This document shows, piece after piece, positions 1 through 4,922 of a DNA stretch of 6,219 nt. The position numbers and the translations under genes were made by a program. The notes beneath the pieces were generated by a model that ran no database searches, was not told the origin of the DNA, and worked only from the letters and a program-made list of their open reading frames with translations. Numbering within the stretch: position 1 is the stretch's first letter; each line of letters starts with the position of its first letter. Source of the stretch: Gammaproteobacteria bacterium (lineage in GTDB: Bacteria; Pseudomonadota; Gammaproteobacteria; Pseudomonadales; Azotimanducaceae); NCBI GenBank assembly GCA_003228415.1, contig QIDL01000066.1:1-6219 (forward strand), in the 5' to 3' direction.

Positions 1-559
1 GCATCACCACAAAATCCGAAAGGCACGTGTACCAACTTGATGAGCCAAAACAGGGTCCCAAAACCGCGGAGACCCACGGTGTTTCACGCAATCGAAGGTA
101 TTGTGTGGGGTCTCCACCTGCACTGCCCATCTGCCTCGCACCCATGGAGTCCTGAATCCGAGATCCGGAGGATTCACCGAGAAATACGATCGGCATTCCA
201 TTGTTTGTCGCCGTTTTCTTGATGTAGCCGATTTTGGCAGAATTGGTCACGCTACTTGAAGCACCCAGAACGGTCATGTCGTTAGATACAGCGGTGACCT
301 GTCTGTTTGCTACTTTGCCAAATCCGCAAATTTTTCCGTCAGCGGGGGTCTTTTCCCTCTGCTCAGGATGCACCGAGGTTGCGAGTTTTCCGATTTCTCT
401 GAACGAATTCTCATCAAAGAGAAGGTCAAGACGTTCCCGGGCGTTCAAAAACCCCTTGTCCTTTCGGGACTTGAGTTTTTCCGGCCCTCCCATCGCTTCC
501 GCGTGAGAAACTCTCCGGGACAGCTCTTCACGTTTCATCTGTGATGTATCTACTGACAT
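1..559 (-). CDS. Biotin-dependent acyl-CoA carboxylase carboxyltransferase (beta-type) subunit, N-terminal part, cut by the left edge
   Basis: A reading frame open for 186 codons from ATG at 559 runs off the left edge without a stop. The protein begins MSVDTSQMKREELSRR and carries hallmarks of the acetyl/propionyl-CoA carboxylase beta family: an 'NARERLDLLFDENSFREIG' segment (res. 39-57), 'GFGKVANRQVTAVSNDMTV' (79-97), 'GASSSVTNSAKI' (99-110) and the CoA-side motif 'GESSGSRIQDSMGA' (128-141). These align segment by segment with the upstream 515-aa paralogue, but the two clearly differ in sequence. Family members are about 510-540 aa, so roughly the first third is present. The family transfers carboxyl from biotin to (or from) an acyl-CoA in the cytoplasm. 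The gene starts 10 bases after the ligase stop, with an AAGGAAAG ribosome site overlapping that stop, so it is the fourth visible gene of the operon. Substrate is unknown. It could equally be a decarboxylase or transcarboxylase subunit, because the C-terminal biotin-side half is not seen. Confidence 0.9.
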   Translation of the reverse strand, partial: MSVDTSQMKREELSRRVSHAEAMGGPEKLKSRKDKGFLNARERLDLLFDENSFREIGKLATSVHPEQREKTPADGKICGFGKVANRQVTAVSNDMTVLGASSSVTNSAKIGYIKKTATNNGMPIVFLGESSGSRIQDSMGARQMGSAGGDPTQYLRLRETPWVSAVLGPCFGSSSWYTCLSDFVVM

Positions 560-562
560 GAT

Positions 563-570
563 CTTTCCTT
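563..570 (-). promoter_or_regulatory. Ribosome binding site of the partial carboxyltransferase gene
   Basis: On the minus strand the sequence reads TGAAGGAAAGATCATG: the TGA is the ligase stop codon, AAGGAAAG is the Shine-Dalgarno element, and ATG at 559 follows. The overlap of stop and ribosome site supports both this start and translational coupling to the ligase. Confidence 0.75.
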
Positions 571-2120
571 CACCACTTCCTTTCCAGAAAACTTTCCTTG
601 ATCTTCAACTTGTCAACCTTTCCGGCATTGTTCTTAGGCAGTTCCTCTACAAAATGCAGAATCTTGGGTTTTTTGTATGAGGCGATCTGGGTCTTGCAAA
701 AATCGATGAGCTCCAGTTCGTCTATTTCCTCCGCCTTGTTCGAGACAACGGCCGCCACAACAATTTCTCCCCATTCTTTGTCTTCAACGCCGAATACAGC
801 GGCTTCCTGCACCGCAGTGTGCATGTGCAGCGCATCTTCCACTTCCCGGGAATAGACGTTAAAACCACCAGAAATGATCATGTCTTTGTTGCGCCCCACA
901 ATATAGAGATAACCGTCTTCGTCGAATCGCCCCAGGTCGCCGCTGTAAAACCATCCATTCCTGATGGCCGCTTGCTGTAGATCGGGGCGGCGCCAGAATT
1001 CGGCAGCGACCTGTTTTTCCGGCTTTAAGGTAATTTCACCAATCTCTCCCTGAGGTACTGGATTCCCGTCTTCGCTTCGTAAAACCAGGTCGACGTTGAA
1101 AACCAATTTGCCGCAGGATGTGAGCCTCGTTCGGCCCTGCTCTGTTTCGATATCGTGTTCTTCACGAGGAAACACTGTAATGGGCTGGGGGCATTCGGAC
1201 ATGCCATAGTGCTGACGAAATATTTTGCCGAGACATCGAATACCCCGTACTTGAGTATCTACCGGTGTAGGAGCAACGCCATAGTTGATGACTTTCAAAC
1301 TCGAGAGGTCATATTCATGCCTTTCCGCCGCCTCGACAAAACGAGTCATCATGGTTGGCACCAGGAAGAGCTGAGTCACATGGTAATTCTGAATCGCCGT
1401 CATCAGCGTTTCGAGATCAAATCGGGTCAAGACAATATTTCGCGTACCACGCATATAACAAGGAACCAGGTAGTTACCCGCGGCATGAGTCAATGGGCCG
1501 ACGTGCAACATCGTGTCTGCGGTATTCAGTTCGGGCTCATAGGTCGCGAGAAAACTGAGCAGGCGTTCCCTGATCGTGTCATAGCGGAAAACAATACCCT
1601 TGGGCTTTCCGGTGGTCCCGGATGTGTAATGAATGCGCGTGATGTGATGGCTATCGACGATGATGCGTGGTCGTTCTGACGAAGCCTCGGCCAACAACCC
1701 TTCGTAACTTTCCACATGGTCCGCACACCAACCGATGCCAACGAACCGTATCTGCCCAAATTCCTTGGCCAGGGGTTCAATCACGGCCTGGAACTCCGCA
1801 CCGGCGATAACAACGCGGGGGTCGCAATCCACAATGATGTCACGCTGTTCCGGAAGAGAATGAAGCGCATTCAGTCCCACATAGGCCGAACCCGCTTTCT
1901 GTGCGCCAAAAAAGCAATCCAGACTCTCGACGCTGTTGCTGAGCAGAATGGCAACACGATCTTCGACATTGCATCCGAGGGAGAGCAAGACCTGGGCGAA
2001 ACGAGTACTGCGCTCATCGAGTTCTTCATAACTGTAACTGACATCATCAAACACCAGCGATTCCCGGCCTCTGAAGAAGTCGGCTGACCAGTACAGCTCT
2101 TTACCTGCTACAAATGACAT
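570..2120 (-). CDS. AMP-forming acyl-CoA synthetase (acid-CoA ligase)
   Basis: Complete 516-aa class I adenylate-forming enzyme. Enzymes of this family activate a carboxylic acid with ATP to an acyl-adenylate and then to the CoA thioester in the cytoplasm. All core motifs are visible in order: the phosphate-binding loop YTSGTTGKPKG (res. 165-175), PLTHAAG (209-215), the QHYGMSE adenine/acyl motif (303-309), YSGDLG (392-397, with the ribose-binding Asp395), the hinge region GYLYIVGRNKD (403-413), ISGGFNVYSREVE (416-428), and near the C-terminus PKNNAGKVDK with the catalytic Lys501. Length is normal for medium/long-chain or aromatic acid ligases. An in-frame TGA lies 15 bases upstream of the ATG at 2120, so the start cannot lie further upstream. 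The Shine-Dalgarno is poor: AGGA sits about 14 bases before the start. The gene follows the 515-aa carboxyltransferase after 100 bases and is tightly followed by a second carboxyltransferase. Acyl specificity cannot be read from sequence; aliphatic, terpenoid or aromatic acids are all possible. Confidence 0.95.
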   Translation of the reverse strand: MSFVAGKELYWSADFFRGRESLVFDDVSYSYEELDERSTRFAQVLLSLGCNVEDRVAILLSNSVESLDCFFGAQKAGSAYVGLNALHSLPEQRDIIVDCDPRVVIAGAEFQAVIEPLAKEFGQIRFVGIGWCADHVESYEGLLAEASSERPRIIVDSHHITRIHYTSGTTGKPKGIVFRYDTIRERLLSFLATYEPELNTADTMLHVGPLTHAAGNYLVPCYMRGTRNIVLTRFDLETLMTAIQNYHVTQLFLVPTMMTRFVEAAERHEYDLSSLKVINYGVAPTPVDTQVRGIRCLGKIFRQHYGMSECPQPITVFPREEHDIETEQGRTRLTSCGKLVFNVDLVLRSEDGNPVPQGEIGEITLKPEKQVAAEFWRRPDLQQAAIRNGWFYSGDLGRFDEDGYLYIVGRNKDMIISGGFNVYSREVEDALHMHTAVQEAAVFGVEDKEWGEIVVAAVVSNKAEEIDELELIDFCKTQIASYKKPKILHFVEELPKNNAGKVDKLKIKESFLERKW

Positions 2121-2220
2121 CTGTTGTTTTTTTCATCCTGGATTTCCCCAAGTCGATTCCTCCCGTTCTCTTCCTCCCATTCTCTATAGGAGAACAAGGG
2201 TATTTGAACCTGGCGGAAAT
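2121..2220 (-). other. Leader between carboxyltransferase and ligase genes
   Basis: This is the only sizeable gap (100 bases) inside the operon. On the coding strand it is purine-rich and contains two tandem copies of a GGGAGGA-bearing 14-mer, then an A7 run just before the ligase start. A weak 5-bp hairpin (TTCTC/GAGAA, 2180-2194) lies in it, but no U-tract follows, so I do not call a terminator. No clear promoter hexamers are seen. The ligase is probably reached by read-through from upstream, although an internal promoter cannot be excluded. Confidence 0.5.
2158..2185 (-). repeat. Two tandem 14-bp units upstream of the ligase
   Basis: On the minus strand AGAGAATGGGAGGA (2172-2185) is immediately followed by AGAGAACGGGAGGA (2158-2171), one mismatch in 14. 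Each unit ends in a strong anti-SD-like GGGAGGA, but both lie at least 38 bases before the annotated ligase ATG, too far to act as its direct ribosome site. The function is unknown; it could be a small duplication, a standby ribosome site or a regulator-binding element. Confidence 0.8.
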
Positions 2221-3768
2221 TTATTTCGGTTGCCGCTGCATATCCGTCTCAATCACTTCCCATGCGTCCTCAATCCAGTCGCACAACAAGCTCCGAGTTT
2301 CACGCGGGTCGATGACATCAAGAATGCCGAATCGCTCTGCGGTGCGAAAAGGACTGGCAAGGTTGTGATAAAACTCCTCGATCTCGAGGCGTCTCGCTGC
2401 AGGATCATCTGCTGCATTGATCTCCTGCTTATGGGCCGCCATCACACCACCTTCAATCGGGATGGAGCCCCAGCGCGCAGTAGGCCAGGCAAATCTGTGA
2501 TTCAGCGCACCACTCTCTTTAGGGCCATGTAACGCACCGGCGAGCCCGAAGCAGCGGCGAATAATGATAGACACCCAGGGTGAGCGGCAACGTGCCAGCG
2601 CTTCTCCGAGGCGAACAGCGCCCAACAAAGTCCCATTCAATTCAGCCATGGGTCCCGTGGCGTTACCCGGCTGATCTACAAAATTGATTACCGGAAAATG
2701 GAACTGATCACAGAGCTTCGAGAAACGTTCCATCTTGAGGGCGGCGGCATTGTTCATGGCACCGCCTCCAACTTTAGGGTCATTGGCGATTACGCCAACA
2801 GGATAGCCATTGAGTCTCGCCAGGCAGGTGATGACAGACCCACCATAGAACCTGCCGATTTCAAACAGGGATCCAAGATCAAGAATCGCCTGTAGTATTT
2901 TGCGGGGGTTGTATATTTTCCGACTATTCTCCGGAATCGCTTCCTTCAGCCAGTCCTCGACCCTGTCGGGGCTATCCTCTGTTGCAGTCACCGGCGGTAA
3001 CCTGTGGATATTACGAGGAAGATAGCTCAGAAATCGCTGGACCTGCGACAAGGCATCTTCTTCATCAACCGCTTCATTCTGGACGAGACCGTTTTTCCTG
3101 TGAACCTTGTAACCACCGAGTTCATTTTTGTGGATATCGATACCATAAGCCTGTTTGACAACAGGAGGACCGGCAGCAAATACCTGGCTGGTATCACGTA
3201 CCATGACGGAAAAATGGGACGATAAAACTTTCAGGGCGCCCAACCCCGCGCAGGCACCCATGGCTACGCCGACCACCGGAACGGTGTCCAGCAACTCGGC
3301 AGACGGCCAGTTCGTATATTCAGGAATTTTCGTTGCCTGCATTTTCTGCAACAACTTGACGCTGCCGCCTGCGGAATCAACCAGTCGGACCAATGGCATT
3401 CGATAAGCGAGCGCCATACGCTCAGCATAGATCCACTTGTCCGCGTTGGTCGCCTCAGATGATCCCGCGCGTATGGTGTAGTCGTCTGCGGAAATACATA
3501 CTCTGGCGGCGTTGATGCGACCGGTTCCCATGATCGCATTGGCTGGTTGGAAGTCTGTGAGATGCCCTGATTCGTCGTATTCCCCCTTACCGGTCATACG
3601 ACCCAGTTCGGTGAAACTATGCTCATCAAGCAAATAGTCCAGGCGTTCCCGGGCGGTCTTCTTTCCCATTTCAGCTTGTCTGGCAATCGCTTCTGCACCA
3701 CCCATTTTCAGCCCGGCGGTGCGGCGAGCCTCTAACTCGGGAAGCCAACCTGGAGCGATATGGCTCAT
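2221..3768 (-). CDS. Biotin-dependent acyl-CoA carboxyltransferase (propionyl-CoA/acetyl-CoA carboxylase beta-type)
   Basis: Complete 515-aa protein with both halves of the crotonase-like carboxyltransferase fold. N-terminal half: KTARERLDYLLDEHSFTELG (37-56), 'GSSEATNADKW' (102-112), the acyl-CoA-side oxyanion segment VDSAGGSVK (130-138), GPPVVK (200-205) and ELGGYKVH (216-223). C-terminal half: GYPVGVIANDPKVGGGAMNN (321-340, biotin-side oxyanion region), NFVDQPGNATGP (362-373), RRCFGLAGALHG (404-415) and 'WPTARWGSIPIEGG' (428-441). Family role: moves a carboxyl group between carboxybiotin on a carrier protein and an acyl-CoA, usually as a hexamer in the cytoplasm. Length is typical. The ATG overlaps the carrier-protein stop as ATGA, which indicates translational coupling and a shared complex. 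The 'DQPGNATG' segment differs from the more common 'DTPGF.PG' pattern, so the substrate may not be propionyl- or acetyl-CoA. Methylmalonyl-CoA or glutaconyl-CoA type decarboxylase and transcarboxylase subunits are related alternatives. Confidence 0.93.
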   Translation of the reverse strand: MSHIAPGWLPELEARRTAGLKMGGAEAIARQAEMGKKTARERLDYLLDEHSFTELGRMTGKGEYDESGHLTDFQPANAIMGTGRINAARVCISADDYTIRAGSSEATNADKWIYAERMALAYRMPLVRLVDSAGGSVKLLQKMQATKIPEYTNWPSAELLDTVPVVGVAMGACAGLGALKVLSSHFSVMVRDTSQVFAAGPPVVKQAYGIDIHKNELGGYKVHRKNGLVQNEAVDEEDALSQVQRFLSYLPRNIHRLPPVTATEDSPDRVEDWLKEAIPENSRKIYNPRKILQAILDLGSLFEIGRFYGGSVITCLARLNGYPVGVIANDPKVGGGAMNNAAALKMERFSKLCDQFHFPVINFVDQPGNATGPMAELNGTLLGAVRLGEALARCRSPWVSIIIRRCFGLAGALHGPKESGALNHRFAWPTARWGSIPIEGGVMAAHKQEINAADDPAARRLEIEEFYHNLASPFRTAERFGILDVIDPRETRSLLCDWIEDAWEVIETDMQRQPK

Positions 3769-3989
3769 TCCTCTTCCATCACCACAACAATATCGCCTTC
3801 GGATACAGCGGCACCTTCGGCAACCTTGATCATTTTCACAACGCCATCACAAGGCGCGCAAACGGGTACCTCCATTTTCATCGATTCCAGGATGAGCAGA
3901 TCGTCTTCTTCTACTACTACCTGGCCCACCTCGCTGACGATCTTCCAAACGGTTCCAGTACACTCACATTCAACATCGACCTCTGGCAT
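3765..3989 (-). CDS. Free-standing biotin carboxyl carrier protein (biotinyl/lipoyl attachment domain)
   Basis: A 74-aa protein that consists of a single biotinyl domain. The ESMKMEVPV hairpin places the biotin-accepting lysine at Lys38, with the flanking Met residues typical of biotin rather than lipoyl domains. The symmetric 'CTGTVWKI' (10-17) and 'CDGVVKMI' (47-54) segments mark the two halves of the flattened barrel. Similar stand-alone carriers of 70-80 aa are known (mycobacterial TB7.3 is one). It would shuttle carboxyl groups between a biotin carboxylase and the adjacent carboxyltransferase. The ATG at 3989 is preceded by GGAG at six bases' spacing, and the gene is first in the operon. 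It is unusual in having four cysteines: Cys8, Cys10, Cys44 and Cys47. No biotin carboxylase domain is fused or adjacent, so that activity must come from elsewhere or be absent. Confidence 0.92.
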   Translation of the reverse strand: MPEVDVECECTGTVWKIVSEVGQVVVEEDDLLILESMKMEVPVCAPCDGVVKMIKVAEGAAVSEGDIVVVMEEE

Positions 3990-4063
3990 CTTGTTCTCCG
4001 AAAAAAGGCATTACGCGCTGACATCAGCCTGTAAGGGCCGCGGATAGCCAGATTCACATACAG

Positions 4064-4093
4064 ATAATTTATTGTCAACTATTTTGTTTGCAA
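4064..4093 (-). promoter_or_regulatory. Candidate promoter of the carboxylase operon
   Basis: On the minus strand TTGCAA (4088-4093) is followed after 16 bases by TAAATT (4066-4071) or after 18 by AATTAT (4064-4069), each 4/6 to the -10 consensus. A perfect TTGACA (4073-4078) also lies on this strand, but I find no good -10 at the right distance. A promoter is expected in the 168-base gap before the carrier gene; its exact position is uncertain. Confidence 0.3.
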
Positions 4094-4099
4094 TATTGT
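4072..4099 (+). promoter_or_regulatory. Candidate promoter of the GntR-family regulator gene
   Basis: TTGTCA (4072-4077, 5/6 to -35) and TATTGT (4094-4099, 4/6 to -10) are 16 bases apart. Transcription would start around 4105-4107, giving a leader of about 50 bases. The -10 coincides with the left arm of the palindrome, as expected for autorepression. Sequence match only. Confidence 0.4.
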
Positions 4100-4107
4100 G
4101 TACAATA
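4094..4107. promoter_or_regulatory. Probable operator for the divergently encoded GntR/FCD regulator
   Basis: TATTGTGTACAATA is a perfect 6-2-6 inverted repeat (TATTGT / ACAATA around GT). Its TTGTnnACAA core resembles operators of several GntR/FCD regulators. It lies between the regulator start and the carboxylase operon, overlapping the candidate regulator -10. A weaker look-alike, TTGTTTGCAA, begins 12 bases before the TTGTGTACAA core (4084 versus 4096). Binding is inferred from position and symmetry. Confidence 0.6.
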
Positions 4108-4143
4108 CTGTCGACGTATTCATTCAAGCCTTCGATCAAGGAA

Positions 4144-4150
4144 AGGAAAG
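4144..4150 (+). promoter_or_regulatory. Ribosome binding site that sets the regulator start
   Basis: AGGAAAG precedes ATG at 4158, with about ten bases between AGGA and the start. The frame could be extended to a GTG at 4098, but that codon lies inside the palindrome and -10 and has no ribosome site, so the 4158 start is preferred. Confidence 0.6.
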
Positions 4151-4157
4151 AAACGAA

Positions 4158-4832
4158 ATGAGTGAGATGGCTGTCACCAGACCCGCGATGGTCGACGAGA
4201 TCAGGGAGATTTTCAAAACATTGCGCAGGCGTATCGTCACCCGCGAGATTCCTCTTGGAACAAGGCTGCGGGAACAGGATCTTGCATCGGAATTCCAGGT
4301 ATCTCGAGCCAGGATTCGTGACGTTCTGGCGCTCCTGGAACAACGGGAACTGGTCAGTCGTCAGCCCAATCGAGGCGTGGTTGTGAGGCGCTACTCGCTG
4401 GACGAACTCATCAAACGATTTGAAATCGTCGAATGTCTCTCTGGTCTCGCGACCCGTCTGGCGACCCAGCGATCAACACCCTCAAAATGGCAGGCATGGC
4501 TGGACCTGTTTGAGGGGCCCATGGAGATTCTGCTGGAAGACGGCAAACTTCATGAATATCTCGCCAATATTTCACGCTTGCAGCTCGAGATAGCAGAAGC
4601 GGCAGGTAACGAACCCTTGAGAGATCTGATCTCACAGTACACAGACATGCTCGGACCTTACATCCAGAAAGTGCTGGTGGTATCAGATCACGCCCGGCTG
4701 GCGGTGCATCAGCACACCGCGGTGCTCGAAGCGATGGTACAGGGGAATGCAGATTCCGCAGAACTTCTGCGTCGGGTGCAACTGCGCAGTTCCCGGCAAA
4801 CGCTGGAACGTTTTCACGATCTGTTGTTGTAA
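4158..4832 (+). CDS. GntR-family transcriptional regulator, FadR/FCD subfamily
   Basis: A 224-aa DNA-binding regulator from the ATG at 4158. The N-terminal winged helix reads 'LRREQDLASEFQVSRARIRDVLALLEQRELVSRQPNRGVVV' in pattern (about res. 37-76; the recognition-helix region VSRARIRDVL is 48-57 and the wing 'PNRGVVV' is 70-76). The C-terminal part is an all-helical FCD domain (about 84-224) with the family landmark 'AEAAGN' (146-151) and 'HTAVLEAMVQGN' (186-197). FCD proteins bind small organic acids or acyl-CoAs and usually repress adjacent catabolic genes. Here three of the four customary metal-ligand positions appear replaced (Ile138, Gln142, Gln208), leaving only His186, so ligand sensing is probably not metal-mediated. 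The gene is divergent from the carboxylase operon, with the palindrome between them, so it likely regulates that operon and itself. Effector unknown; an acyl-CoA or acid of the pathway is a reasonable guess. Confidence 0.92.
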   Translation: MSEMAVTRPAMVDEIREIFKTLRRRIVTREIPLGTRLREQDLASEFQVSRARIRDVLALLEQRELVSRQPNRGVVVRRYSLDELIKRFEIVECLSGLATRLATQRSTPSKWQAWLDLFEGPMEILLEDGKLHEYLANISRLQLEIAEAAGNEPLRDLISQYTDMLGPYIQKVLVVSDHARLAVHQHTAVLEAMVQGNADSAELLRRVQLRSSRQTLERFHDLLL

Positions 4833-4876
4833 TCTACTGACAATCTGTCAAGCCAACACCCACATCCGCAACCAAA

Positions 4877-4898
4877 AAGCGGGGCTGGCGCCCCGCTT
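4877..4898 (-). terminator. Rho-independent terminator of the TonB receptor gene
   Basis: A perfect 9-bp GC-rich stem (AAGCGGGGC / GCCCCGCTT) closes a 4-base loop. On the minus strand the stem runs into a TTTTT tract and begins 24 bases after the receptor stop codon. It sits between two convergent genes. In the plus direction the hairpin is followed by AGATTC and not a T-tract, so it would stop regulator transcripts less efficiently. Confidence 0.85.
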
Positions 4899-4922
4899 AG
4901 ATTCAATTGCCGTTTCTTGCTG

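Noticed and set aside
1155..1679. Plus-strand frame of 174 codons within the ligase region
   Set aside because: It is antisense to a fully motif-supported ligase gene and has no recognisable domain.
2179..2195. Hairpin after the 515-aa carboxyltransferase as a possible terminator
   Set aside because: The stem is only five Watson-Crick pairs (TTCTC/GAGAA) plus wobbles and no T-tract follows. Read-through into the ligase is more likely.
4098..4157. 20-residue N-terminal extension of the regulator from a GTG at 4098
   Set aside because: The GTG lies inside the palindrome and likely -10 and has no ribosome site. ATG at 4158 has AGGAAAG upstream and gives a normal-length family member.
4011..4343. 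Minus-strand frame of about 110 codons across the divergent promoter region
   Set aside because: It runs antisense through the regulator's DNA-binding domain, has no recognisable domain and no good ribosome site. It is a shadow frame.
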